A stretch of 38,550 nt of DNA from Candidatus Saccharimonadota bacterium (GTDB taxonomy: Bacteria; Patescibacteriota; Saccharimonadia; Saccharimonadales; Saccharimonadaceae). Positions 29,857 to 38,374 of this stretch are shown in pieces. Made by a program: the position numbers and the translations under genes. Positions within the stretch are counted from its first letter, which is position 1. Each line of letters begins with the position of its first letter. The stretch lies in the NCBI GenBank assembly GCA_017432365.1, contig JAFRJG010000008.1:1-38550 (forward strand), in the 5' to 3' direction. The notes below the pieces were generated by a model. That model had not been told where the DNA came from. It did no database searches and saw only the letters and a list, made by a program, of their open reading frames with translations.

Positions 29857-29955
29857 ACAACAGGGGAGAGGTTGTGAAATGGAGTATATGTAGAAAATAC
29901 AACGGAAAATTTTGAACGAATAACAGGGGAAAAATGGCTGATTGTTGTGAAAAAT
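29857..29955 (+). repeat. Imperfect direct repeats with AACAGGGG
   Basis: Two similar modules, 29857-29880 and 29921-29955, each have AACAGGGGA-A followed by TTGTTGTGAAA-like sequence (shortened in the first). A third AATAACAGGGG lies at 29647-29657. They sit in the AT-rich block upstream of the candidate ncRNA promoter. I see no gene in 29820-29980. Confidence 0.4.
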
Positions 29956-29980
29956 ATATTAAAAAGTTTGAACAAAAGTC

Positions 29981-30009
29981 TTGAACTTTGGGCAGATACG
30001 TGGTATGTT
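29981..30009 (+). promoter_or_regulatory. rRNA-like promoter of the large ncRNA
   Basis: TTGAAC (29981-29986), spacer of 17 bp, TATGTT (30004-30009). The upstream A-rich stretch and the GTCTTGA block resemble the promoter before 16S rRNA at 38340-38368. The predicted start is 30016. Confidence 0.62.
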
Positions 30010-30015
30010 GGAAGA

Positions 30016-30350
30016 GTCGAAAGACAAAATAAAAACGAAAAATAAACCGAGAAAAAAATGAAAGATAAATAACGAAAAGAACTGGCGACGCAAAAAGGTA
30101 ATTTCTAGCCATAAATTACATAGGAATTACCTAATGCTTCGCCAGACGGAGCGCTACGACAACCTGAATTGTTAGCACCTTGAAAGCCATAAGAGAACAA
30201 GGCAGGGAAGCGTAAAGGACGTGCTCCACACTTCGTGGAGCGGTCAAGCGACGAAAGCGGGAAAGGGTTGCGGCTAATAGTTATGTGTTTAGAGCCGGAT
30301 AACCCGCCCGCTCTCTCGTCCATGGAAGTCAAGTGAGATTTTGTCATGGA
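30016..30350 (+). ncRNA. Candidate large structured non-coding RNA, unidentified
   Basis: The predicted transcript begins with a GTC-GAAA-GAC mini-hairpin, then about 55 nt almost free of T. From 30082 it folds densely: CTGGCGA/TCGCCAG (30082-30088/30139-30145) enclosing a 12-bp helix (30096-30107/30121-30132); GCTA-ACAA/TTGT-TAGC (30153-30176); CCTTG/CAAGG; GCTCCAC/GTGGAGC (30223-30229/30235-30241); a nested set GACGA/TCGTC, GCGGG/CCCGC, GGGTT/AACCC, CGGCT/AGCCG across 30250-30320; and CCATG/CATGG (30320-30324/30345-30349). It lacks the signatures of SRP, 6S, RNase P or tmRNA. The 3' end is uncertain as no terminator is seen. Confidence 0.68.
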
Positions 30351-30374
30351 GAGATTCTTGGGGGAAGGGGATTA

Positions 30375-30383
30375 TGATATAAT
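30375..30383 (+). promoter_or_regulatory. Extended -10 promoter of the gene at 30391
   Basis: TGA plus TATAAT; the predicted start is 30390, with the ATG at 30391. This sets the start codon, since an in-frame ATG at 30346 would lie upstream of the promoter and inside the ncRNA. Confidence 0.57.
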
Positions 30384-30390
30384 AAAGCAT

Positions 30391-30765
30391 ATGGTAAAAC
30401 GTATGCGCGGTAACTTTCCGGTGATTCTCAGTATTCTGGCGGCGTTTGGAGCGCTGTTTATGTTGAATTATACGAGTCCGCTCGAAGCGGGGGCTTTAGG
30501 TGTTTTAGTATTTTTTATAATGATTTTTATCTTCTTATACGGTGTGATGTATGAAGTGATAAAGATTATTCAAAGGATACTCGGAGCAGGAGGGAAACAG
30601 AAGGGGGGAGTCGAGAAACGAACGTATATGTATGCGACTGTGGCGGCGTTTGGACCGATTATGTTGTTGATTATAAGGACGTTTTCCGCGGTGAATGTGT
30701 TTACGATTATGTTGACAGCGATTTTTGTCTTTTTGAGCTGTTTTTTGATATATAAACGCGCTTAG
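30391..30765 (+). CDS. Small membrane protein upstream of the coupling-protein-like ATPase
   Basis: 124 aa, not recognised. It has four hydrophobic segments at about residues 9-24, 30-57, 80-98 and 100-120, with a basic stretch between the second and third. The ATG at 30391 is chosen over one at 30346 because of the promoter. It stands first in a row of small genes leading to the VirD4/TraD-like ATPase and may be a membrane partner. Confidence 0.68.
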   Translation: MVKRMRGNFPVILSILAAFGALFMLNYTSPLEAGALGVLVFFIMIFIFLYGVMYEVIKIIQRILGAGGKQKGGVEKRTYMYATVAAFGPIMLLIIRTFSAVNVFTIMLTAIFVFLSCFLIYKRA

Positions 30766-30770
30766 GAATA

Positions 30771-30779
30771 TGATAAAAT
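30771..30779 (+). promoter_or_regulatory. Extended -10 promoter, leaderless start of the gene at 30786
   Basis: TGA plus TAAAAT; seven bases past the box is 30786, exactly the ATG. No ribosome site is present. Confidence 0.55.
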
Positions 30780-30785
30780 AAACAT

Positions 30786-31061
30786 ATGCAAAAAGAAGGC
30801 TTGAGGACGGTAGAGGGGAATGGCGTGTTCAGCGTGGAGGGGGCGCTCGAGGAGCTGAACGCGTTTGAGGATGCATTGGGACGAGACAAAACGTCGATTC
30901 GGAAGGAGATGGGGGAAGAGGGATTGAGTGAGGTTCAGAAGGCGGTTGAAGAATTAAAAGATGACCCGTATATGTTGAATGTAAAGATACAAGATATGTC
31001 AGATACGCTGATTTTGAGAGCGTTCGGGCGGGTGCGCAACGGAACGGAGGAGAGAGCATGA
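30786..31061 (+). CDS. Small acidic soluble protein coupled to the VirD4/TraD-like ATPase
   Basis: 91 aa, not recognised. Acidic, helical, with an amphipathic middle (SVEGALEELNAFEDALGRD) and an end of type LNVKIQDMSDTLILRAFGRV. No membrane segment. Its stop overlaps the ATG of the ATPase gene (ATGA), so translation is coupled and a physical partnership is plausible. Confidence 0.65.
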   Translation: MQKEGLRTVEGNGVFSVEGALEELNAFEDALGRDKTSIRKEMGEEGLSEVQKAVEELKDDPYMLNVKIQDMSDTLILRAFGRVRNGTEERA

Positions 31062-33646
31062 CGCCGGTCGTGTATCTTTGTCTGGCGGGGGGAGTCGGAG
31101 TGGGGGGATTAGTAGGTCTAAAGTTGTTGAAATTACGGAAACTTCGGTTGATTAAGGAAGCAGAGCGGGGACTGAAGATGATAGCGCTTGAGATTCATCT
31201 TCCGCCGTCAACGGATGACATTCAGGGAGGGGGGAGAGACGAACGAGACGTGGCGAATGAGGCAATCTCTCAGGCGGAAGTGATGTATTCGATTATTGCG
31301 TCGACGCTGACAAAGGGGAAAGAGGCGAGGATTTTTGGACAGAAGCATATTTCTTTTGAGATTACGGCGAGAGACGGATTGATTAAGTATTTTGCGGTAA
31401 CGCCGGCGGTACTAACGGAGACGGTAAAGCAGGCGGTGATTGCAGCGTATCCGACGGCGAGAGTTGAGGAGACGGAACGAGAGAACATTTTTTCGAAAGT
31501 GGCGAAGCTGGAAGGGGTAACTGGAGGGGAGATGACGTTGATGAAAGAGTATGTGTATCCGATTGCGACGTATGAAGAGACGAAGCGAGACGCGAGCCTC
31601 GGGATTCTCAATGCGCTTTCGGCGACGAAACAGGGAGACGGGATTGGGGTACAGATTCTCGTACGACCGAAAAGCGCGGAATGGACGGAGAAGTCAGAGA
31701 CGTGGGTAAAAAATATCAAGGAAGATAAAGAGAGCAAAGGAGCGGGGGGCGGATTGAGCAATTTATTTAAGGGGTCTGAACAACTTTTTTCCATGTTATG
31801 GAAGCCGATGGAAGCGAGAGAAGAAGAGAAGCGAGACGAAGTTAAGGTTCTGACAAATATTCAACAAGAGGAGATTCAGGCGGTTGAAGAGAAGACGAGA
31901 TATGCGGCGTTTGAGACGTTGGTGAGGGTTGTCGCAAGTAGTGAACAAGGAAAACTCAAGGCAGGGGCGATGGCAGGGGGGGTCGTGACGGCGTTTGCGC
32001 AGTTTAACTCGCCGAAGTACAACGGTTTCCAGTATGAACAGGCGAGAGATATGCGGAAGTTGGCGCGAGATTATATTTTGCGCGATTTTCCGCTGAAGAC
32101 ACGAGAAAATATTTTGAACAGTAAGGAATTGTCGAGTATTTTCCATTTACCAGAGCAAAACGCGATTCCGACCAGTCAGGTGATGAGACAACAGGTGAAA
32201 GAGGTTGATGGTCCGGCGAAGTTGGTCGAGGACGGGGTTTTAATTGGAGTGAACGAGTTTAGAGGGGAGAAGAAGGAGATTCGGTTATCGAAGGAAGACC
32301 GACGGAGACACACGTATGTTATCGGTTCGACGGGGATGGGGAAGTCGAAGTTTTTGAGAAATATTGCATATCAGGACATGGTGGAGGGGAGAGGGTTTGC
32401 GTTTATCGACCCGCACGGAGATGTAACGGAGGAGCTTTTGGCGATGGTGCCGAAAGAGAGGATTGACGATGTGATTTATTTTGACCCGGGAGACGTGGAA
32501 AATCCGATTGGTATGAACATGTTTGAGCTGACGAGTGAGGAGCAGAAAGACTTTATCGTTCAAGAGGGGATTAATATGTTGCAATCGCTCTATGACCCGA
32601 GTAATCAGGGGTTCTTTGGACCGAGGGGGCAACATATGTTCCGGAACGCGGCGCTTCTACTAATGGCAGACCCGAACGGAGCGACGTTTATTGATATACC
32701 GAGGTGTTTTATTGATCCGGAGTTTGTACGGGCGAAGCTGCAATATGTAACTGACCGACAGGTGTACGATTATTGGACGAAAGAGTTTCCGGCGAGCCAG
32801 AAGAGTAATGATGCGGGAGAGGTGATTACTTGGTTTGCGTCGAAATGGGGACCGTTTATTTCAAACCAGATGATGAAAAATGTACTGGGGCAGGTCAAGA
32901 GCGGGTTTAACATTCGGGAGATTATGGACAATCGGAAGATTTTGTTGGTGAATTTGTCGAAGGGGAAGATGGGGGAGCTGAACTCGAAGCTGCTTGGAAT
33001 GATATTTGTGATGAAGTTTCAAGTTGCGGCGATGAGTCGAGTCGATACGCCAGAGGAAGAAAGGGAAGACTTTTCGTTATTCGTGGACGAGTTCCAGAAC
33101 TTTTCGACCGAGAGTTTCGAGAGTATTTTATCAGAAGCAAGAAAGTTCCGCTTGAATCTTGTTGTGGCGAACCAGTTTATGACACAATTAACAGATAAGA
33201 TTCGGGAAGGAATACTCGGGAACGTAGGGACGATTGTCGCGGGGCGACTCGGGATTACGGATGCGGAATTGATTGAAAAAGTCTTTACGCCGACGTTTAC
33301 GGCGGAGGATTTACACAAGACGCCGAATTATCATGCGGTTGCGACGGTGATGATGTATGGGATGCCGAGTGCGCCGTTTACGATGACTTGGTCGGTGCTT
33401 GGGGAAGAGAACGAAGAAGTGCGGGAGAATCTGAGAAAGTATTCGGCGATGAGATATGGGCGACCGAGGGAAGAAGTGAGTCGGGAGATTGACCAGAGGT
33501 TGGCGGCGAGTAATCCGACGGGGGCGACGAAGAAGGAAGAAAAGAAGGCGCGAGCGTATGGTGCGGTAGATAAAGAAGAGCGAGAGGAAAACTTCTTAGA
33601 GGCTTGGGAACGAAAAAAGCATGAGCTTAGAAGCTTGAAAAAATAG
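31058..33646 (+). CDS. VirD4/TraD-type DNA-translocating ATPase
   Basis: 862 aa. An N-terminal membrane helix at about residues 4-22, then a long region with unknown fold to about 400, then a FtsK/HerA-type motor: Walker A GSTGMGKS at 423-430, FAFIDPHGDVTEELL soon after, and Walker B SLFVDEFQNF near 675, followed by SEARKFRLNLVVANQ, the conserved sensor of type IV secretion coupling proteins. The C-terminal tail is charged. No relaxase or other T4SS genes are visible. It may move DNA or protein across the membrane; the fixed place next to gyrase suggests a core function. Confidence 0.85.
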   Translation: MTPVVYLCLAGGVGVGGLVGLKLLKLRKLRLIKEAERGLKMIALEIHLPPSTDDIQGGGRDERDVANEAISQAEVMYSIIASTLTKGKEARIFGQKHISFEITARDGLIKYFAVTPAVLTETVKQAVIAAYPTARVEETERENIFSKVAKLEGVTGGEMTLMKEYVYPIATYEETKRDASLGILNALSATKQGDGIGVQILVRPKSAEWTEKSETWVKNIKEDKESKGAGGGLSNLFKGSEQLFSMLWKPMEAREEEKRDEVKVLTNIQQEEIQAVEEKTRYAAFETLVRVVASSEQGKLKAGAMAGGVVTAFAQFNSPKYNGFQYEQARDMRKLARDYILRDFPLKTRENILNSKELSSIFHLPEQNAIPTSQVMRQQVKEVDGPAKLVEDGVLIGVNEFRGEKKEIRLSKEDRRRHTYVIGSTGMGKSKFLRNIAYQDMVEGRGFAFIDPHGDVTEELLAMVPKERIDDVIYFDPGDVENPIGMNMFELTSEEQKDFIVQEGINMLQSLYDPSNQGFFGPRGQHMFRNAALLLMADPNGATFIDIPRCFIDPEFVRAKLQYVTDRQVYDYWTKEFPASQKSNDAGEVITWFASKWGPFISNQMMKNVLGQVKSGFNIREIMDNRKILLVNLSKGKMGELNSKLLGMIFVMKFQVAAMSRVDTPEEEREDFSLFVDEFQNFSTESFESILSEARKFRLNLVVANQFMTQLTDKIREGILGNVGTIVAGRLGITDAELIEKVFTPTFTAEDLHKTPNYHAVATVMMYGMPSAPFTMTWSVLGEENEEVRENLRKYSAMRYGRPREEVSREIDQRLAASNPTGATKKEEKKARAYGAVDKEEREENFLEAWERKKHELRSLKK

Positions 33647-33657
33647 GGACGAGTCGG

Positions 33658-33663
33658 TATAAT
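33658..33663 (+). promoter_or_regulatory. -10 box of gyrB
   Basis: TATAAT; the predicted start is near 33670, leaving a 20-nt leader with AAGGAGG before the GTG at 33690. Confidence 0.55.
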
Positions 33664-33689
33664 CGGGGGAGCAAAGATAAGGAGGCAAT

Positions 33690-35666
33690 GTGGCCGAGAG
33701 TTACGATTCGTCTGAAATTAGAGTGTTGGAAGGTTTGGAGCCGGTTAGGATACGACCGGGGATGTATATTGGCTCGACAGGATATGATGGGCTACATCAT
33801 TTGATTAAGGAAATCGCTGATAACTCGATTGACGAGGCGATTGCAGGATTTGCGAATCGGATTACGATTACGATTTTGGACGATGGAGGGGTGAGAGTTG
33901 AAGATAACGGGCGTGGGATTCCAGTTGATAAACATCCAAAGACGGGATTATCGACGCTTGAGACGGTTTTAACGGTTTTACACGCTGGAGGGAAGTTCGG
34001 GGACGGGGGATATAAGGTTTCTTCGGGGCTACACGGGGTCGGTTCGTCGGTCGTGAATGCATTATCGACGAAGATGATTGCGGAGGTTTATCGCGACGGG
34101 AAGACACATCATGTGGAGTTTGAAGTCGGGAAGACCTCGAAGCCGTTTACGGTGACGGAAGGCTGTGCCAGGGAGCATGGAACTTCGATTACGTTCTATC
34201 CGGACCCGACGATTTTTAAGGAAACGACGACGTTTGAGTATAGCTGGGTGGCGAATTATGCGCGGCATCAGGCGTATTTGACGAAGGGAATTTTGATTGA
34301 GGTACTTGACGAGAGAACGGGAGAGAAAGAGTCGTTTTATTTCGAAGGGGGGATTAAGAGTTATGTGAAGAGGTTGAATAACGGGAAAGAGGTATTGACA
34401 GACGACATTTTTTACGTTGAGAAGAAGATGGAAGATTCGGAAGTCGAAATTGCGGTACAGTATAACGACACGTTTGCGGAGACGATGAAGCCGTTTGCGA
34501 ATAATGTCTTGACGCCGGACGGAGGAATGCATGTGGTTGGGTTTAGGACGGGGCTGAACCGGACGATTAACGATTATGCGCGAAAGAACGGGTTACTGAA
34601 AGAGAAGGAAGATAATCTGACGGGGGACGATATTAAAGAGGGGCTAACGGCGGTAATTCTAGTAAAGTTGCCAGACCCGCAGTTCGAGGGGCAGACGAAG
34701 AATAAACTCGGTAACCCGGAGGTTAGGGGGTATGTTGACAGAGTAATGACGGAATATTTCGGGTATTATCTTGAGGAAAATCCGGCGATTGCGAAGAAGA
34801 TTGTGAATAAAGCAACCTTGGCGGCGAGAGCGCGAAAAGCGGCACGAGCGGCGAGAGACAATGTGATTAGGAAGGGGGCGTTTGATGGGCTTAACTTGCC
34901 GTCTAAACTGGCGGATTGTTCATCGAGAAATCGGGATGAGTGTGAGTTGTTTATCGTTGAGGGTAATTCGGCGGCGGGTTCAGCAAAGGAAGGGAGAAAT
35001 CCGAAGATACAGGCGATTTTGCCGTTGCATGGGAAAGTATTGAACACGGAGAGAGCGAGATTAGACAAGATGTTGGCGAATCAGGAATTGGTTTCGCTGA
35101 TAAAAGGACTCGGGGTTGGGATTGGAGAGCAATTTGACCTCAAGGGGCTAAGGTACGATAAGATTGTGTTCATGACCGATGCGGATGTGGACGGACTGCA
35201 TATTGCAACGCTATTGATGACGTTTTTCTTCCGATATATGCCGCAGGTGATTGAGGCGGGGCATGTATATTTGGCGAAGCCACCGTTGTTTGGACTGATT
35301 AAGGGGACGGGGAATACGCGAAAAATTGATTATCTGTATGACGAGAAGGCGTTGGAGGAGAAATTGGCAGAGAAGATTGAGGAGAAGAGGAAGAACGGGA
35401 CGAAGATTGACGAGAATCAAGAGAGGTTCAAGCAGGCGGGATATACGGCACAACAACGGTTTAAGGGGTTGGGCGAGATGGACGCGAAACAGCTTTGGGA
35501 AACGACGATGGACCCGGAGAATCGGGTGTTAGTTCAGGTTCATATTGAGGACGCAGAGAAGGCGGACGCGGTGTTTGCGAAGTTAATGGGCGACCAAGTG
35601 GACTTGCGCAAAAACTTTATTCAGGCAGGGGCGAGTAAAGTGAACTTGGACGATTTGGATTTTTAA
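33690..35666 (+). CDS. gyrB: DNA gyrase subunit B
   Basis: ATPase subunit (658 aa) of gyrase. The GHKL domain shows EIADNSIDEAIAG, DNGRGIPVD and SSGLHGVGSSVVNALS; the transducer domain follows; the TOPRIM domain has EGNSAAGSAKEGRN and FMTDADVDGLHI. It ends with the QQRFKGLGEMD and QLWETTMDPENR blocks. The large E. coli-type insertion is absent. GTG is the start: an ATG two bases earlier is out of frame. gyrA follows 30 bp later. Confidence 0.98.
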   Translation: MAESYDSSEIRVLEGLEPVRIRPGMYIGSTGYDGLHHLIKEIADNSIDEAIAGFANRITITILDDGGVRVEDNGRGIPVDKHPKTGLSTLETVLTVLHAGGKFGDGGYKVSSGLHGVGSSVVNALSTKMIAEVYRDGKTHHVEFEVGKTSKPFTVTEGCAREHGTSITFYPDPTIFKETTTFEYSWVANYARHQAYLTKGILIEVLDERTGEKESFYFEGGIKSYVKRLNNGKEVLTDDIFYVEKKMEDSEVEIAVQYNDTFAETMKPFANNVLTPDGGMHVVGFRTGLNRTINDYARKNGLLKEKEDNLTGDDIKEGLTAVILVKLPDPQFEGQTKNKLGNPEVRGYVDRVMTEYFGYYLEENPAIAKKIVNKATLAARARKAARAARDNVIRKGAFDGLNLPSKLADCSSRNRDECELFIVEGNSAAGSAKEGRNPKIQAILPLHGKVLNTERARLDKMLANQELVSLIKGLGVGIGEQFDLKGLRYDKIVFMTDADVDGLHIATLLMTFFFRYMPQVIEAGHVYLAKPPLFGLIKGTGNTRKIDYLYDEKALEEKLAEKIEEKRKNGTKIDENQERFKQAGYTAQQRFKGLGEMDAKQLWETTMDPENRVLVQVHIEDAEKADAVFAKLMGDQVDLRKNFIQAGASKVNLDDLDF

Positions 35667-35696
35667 CGGAAATGAGGTTTGAGGAGAAGAAAAAAT

Positions 35697-38264
35697 ATGC
35701 CTAAAAACGAAAATAACGGTCAAATGAGCGACGAAAACATGAAAGACGTAAGCGGAAAGGGCTTGGAGGTTTCCGGCGCGGAGAATGGCTCTACGGGCGT
35801 TACAGAAGCAATTGTAGATGGTATTGAGAATCGCAACGTCGAGAGTACCATGGAGGAGTACTTCCTCAAGTATTCGATGTCGGTGATTGTGGACCGGGCG
35901 CTGCCGGACGTTAGGGACGGATTAAAGCCGGTAAACCGACGGATTTTATATGCGATGAACAAGAACGGCTGGAAAGCGCCACATGCAACGGTGAAGTCGG
36001 CGAGAATCGTTGGGGAAGTGATGGGTAAGTATCACCCGCACGGAGATTCGTCGATTTATATGGCGATGGTGAACTTGGCGCAGCCGTGGAAAATGCGATA
36101 CACGTTGATTGAGGGGCAGGGGAACTTCGGGTCGATGGACGGAGACGAGGCGGCGGCGTCGAGGTACACTGAGGCGCGAATGGATAAGGTTGGGGCGGAG
36201 CTGTTGACGGATATTGAGAAAGAGACGGTTGACTTTCGGGATAACTTTGACGGAACGGAACAGGAGCCGGTTGTGTTGCCGGCGGCATTGCCGAATATTC
36301 TGCTTAACGGACAGATGGGGATTGCGGTCGGGATGGCGACCAACATTCCGCCACATAATCTTGGGGAATTGGTTGATGCGACAGTGGCGCAGATTGATAA
36401 TCCGGAGATTTCTCTAGAAGAATTGATGAAGCATGTGAAAGGACCGGATTTTCCGACGGGGGCGGAAGTGTATGGAGGGGCAGCGATGCGGTCGGCGTAT
36501 GCGACGGGGAAGGGGTCGGTGACGATTCGGGCGGTGGCGAATATCGAGGAGCGGAAGAACGGTCGGTATAATATCGTGATTACGGAAGTTCCGTACGGTA
36601 TGAGCAAGGAAGGGTTTATTGATAAAGTTCGAGAGTTGGTATTGAGTAAAAAACTTGACCATATCGCGGACGCGAGAGACGAATCAGCGAGAGGGAAGAT
36701 TCGTGTCGTGGTCGAGCTGAAGAAAGATGCGTTTCCAAAGAAGATTTTGAACCAGCTATACAAGCTGACGCCTTTACAGACGACGTTCCATTATAATATG
36801 TTGGCGCTTGTGGACGGGATTCAGCCGCGGATTTTGGGGCTGAAGGAGATTTTAGGGGAGTTTATTAAACATCGGCAGGTGGTTGTGCGAAGGCGGAGCG
36901 AGTATGAACTAAGGAAAGCGAAGGAGCGCGCGCATATTCTCGAGGGGTTAAAGATTGCGCTAGATAATATTGACGAGGTAATTAAAGTAATTCGGGCGAG
37001 CTACGACGACGCAGATAAGCAGTTGATGGAAAAGTTCGGGTTGTCGGAGATTCAGGCGGCGGCGATTTTGCAGATGCAACTGAGAAGGCTCCAGGGATTG
37101 GAACGAGATAAGATTGAGGCGGAGCTGAAGGAGCTACATGATTTGATTAAGCGACTCGAAGAGATTTTGGCAGACGAGATGAAGATTTTAGGGGTGATTA
37201 AGGAAGAGCTGATTGCGCTGAAAGCGAAGTATGGGGACGAACGGAGGAGTAAGATTATCAATCACGAGGTTGGGAAGTTTGCAGAGGAGGAGTTAATTCC
37301 GGAGGAGGAAAGCGTGATTTTATTAACGGCGCAGAACTATATGAAGCGGGTGAGCCAGAACGACTTTCGGAAGCAGAACCGAGGGGGGAAGGGGAAGAAG
37401 GGAATGACGACGAAAGAGGAAGATGTGATTGCACAGATTGTAACGGCGAGTTCGCATGATTATCTATTGTTCTTCACGAGTCAGGGGCGGATTTTTCGGC
37501 TCAAGGCGTATGAAGTGCCACAAGCTTCGCTTTCGGCAAAAGGAACGGCGGCGGTGAACCTGTTGTCGATGCATCCAGAGGAGAAGATTACAGCGATAAT
37601 TAAACAGGGGTCGGGATTGGAAGAAAACGGCTATCTGTTTATGGCCACGAAGAAAGGGACGATAAAAAAGACGCCGATTAAAGATTTCCTGAATATTCGG
37701 TCGAGCGGGTTGGTTGCGATTAAACTTGATGCGGGAGATGAATTGAGATGGGTTCAGGGGACGACAGGGGAGAATGATGTAGTGATTTCTACTTCGGCGG
37801 GACAGGCGATTCGGTTTAACGAGAAAGATGTGCGCGCGATGGGTCGGGCGGCACGAGGGGTGAGAGGGGCACGGTTGCGACCGAAAGATGAGATTGTGGG
37901 GATGGACATTATTACTGACCCGGGACAGAAGATTTTAGTGATTTCTGCGAACGGATATGGGAAGGCGACGCTCGCATCGAACTTCCCGGCGCACAAGCGG
38001 GGTGGAGTGGGGATTCGGGTCGCGGCGGTAACGGCGAAGACGGGTCCGATTGTGGCGGTACATACGCTTGACCCGGCGGCGAAAGAAGTGATTATGATGT
38101 CGAGCAACGGGATTGCGATTCGGGTGGCGGTGAAAGAGATTCCGACGCTCGGGCGAGCGACGCAAGGGGTGCGGATTATGAAGCTCGGTGAGGGGGACGC
38201 AGTGGCGTCGATTGGGATTGTCTTACCAGAAGAAGAGTCGACGGAAGAGAAGATAGGGAAGTAA
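35697..38264 (+). CDS. gyrA: DNA gyrase subunit A
   Basis: Breakage-reunion subunit (855 aa from this ATG). The start at 35697 has GAGGAG 10 nt upstream; an in-frame TTG at 35679 covers that site and is less likely. The N-terminus carries about 40 extra low-complexity residues. The catalytic tyrosine is Y157 (AASRYTEAR). In the quinolone region HPHGDSSIYMAM, S118 equals E. coli Ser83 but M122 stands where E. coli has Asp87. The C-terminal beta-pinwheel has the GyrA box as QNRGGKG (canonical QRRGGKG), confirming gyrase rather than topoisomerase IV. Confidence 0.97.
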   Translation: MPKNENNGQMSDENMKDVSGKGLEVSGAENGSTGVTEAIVDGIENRNVESTMEEYFLKYSMSVIVDRALPDVRDGLKPVNRRILYAMNKNGWKAPHATVKSARIVGEVMGKYHPHGDSSIYMAMVNLAQPWKMRYTLIEGQGNFGSMDGDEAAASRYTEARMDKVGAELLTDIEKETVDFRDNFDGTEQEPVVLPAALPNILLNGQMGIAVGMATNIPPHNLGELVDATVAQIDNPEISLEELMKHVKGPDFPTGAEVYGGAAMRSAYATGKGSVTIRAVANIEERKNGRYNIVITEVPYGMSKEGFIDKVRELVLSKKLDHIADARDESARGKIRVVVELKKDAFPKKILNQLYKLTPLQTTFHYNMLALVDGIQPRILGLKEILGEFIKHRQVVVRRRSEYELRKAKERAHILEGLKIALDNIDEVIKVIRASYDDADKQLMEKFGLSEIQAAAILQMQLRRLQGLERDKIEAELKELHDLIKRLEEILADEMKILGVIKEELIALKAKYGDERRSKIINHEVGKFAEEELIPEEESVILLTAQNYMKRVSQNDFRKQNRGGKGKKGMTTKEEDVIAQIVTASSHDYLLFFTSQGRIFRLKAYEVPQASLSAKGTAAVNLLSMHPEEKITAIIKQGSGLEENGYLFMATKKGTIKKTPIKDFLNIRSSGLVAIKLDAGDELRWVQGTTGENDVVISTSAGQAIRFNEKDVRAMGRAARGVRGARLRPKDEIVGMDIITDPGQKILVISANGYGKATLASNFPAHKRGGVGIRVAAVTAKTGPIVAVHTLDPAAKEVIMMSSNGIAIRVAVKEIPTLGRATQGVRIMKLGEGDAVASIGIVLPEEESTEEKIGK

Positions 38265-38266
38265 AG

Positions 38267-38294
38267 AATTGCGCCGAGGGGACGGCGCAATTTT
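38267..38294 (+). terminator. Intrinsic terminator after gyrA
   Basis: AATTGCGCC (38267-38275), an 8-nt loop, GGCGCAATT (38284-38292), then TT. It starts 3 nt past the gyrA stop. Confidence 0.8.
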
Positions 38295-38339
38295 GACGTA
38301 GAACGTGCTAAAAATGTAAAAAATTGGACGAAAAAAGTC

Positions 38340-38368
38340 TTGACACTCGGGGGGGAGTGGGTTAAGAT
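38340..38368 (+). promoter_or_regulatory. Ribosomal RNA operon promoter
   Basis: TTGACA (38340-38345), a spacer of 17 bp rich in G, and TAAGAT (38363-38368). An A-rich stretch just upstream looks like an UP element. The predicted start is near 38375. Confidence 0.8.
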
Positions 38369-38374
38369 TAAGGG

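Noticed and set aside
29834-30112. Minus-strand Phe-rich open frame
   Set aside because: It is produced by the A-rich linker on the + strand; there is no plausible start or homology.
30100-30310. Possible fourth, inverted copy of the 3'-UTR element within the ncRNA
   Set aside because: On the minus strand a hairpin followed by CCTGCCTTGTTCTC resembles the element's core, but no outer helix or matching spacing was found; probably chance.
30105-30347. Minus-strand open frame of 80 codons
   Set aside because: It is antisense to the structured ncRNA, has low-complexity Ser/Arg/Pro composition and no ribosome site. Palindromic helices keep the frame open.
30016-30350. SRP RNA
   Set aside because: The invariant helix 8 block around GGAAGGAAGCAGC is absent.
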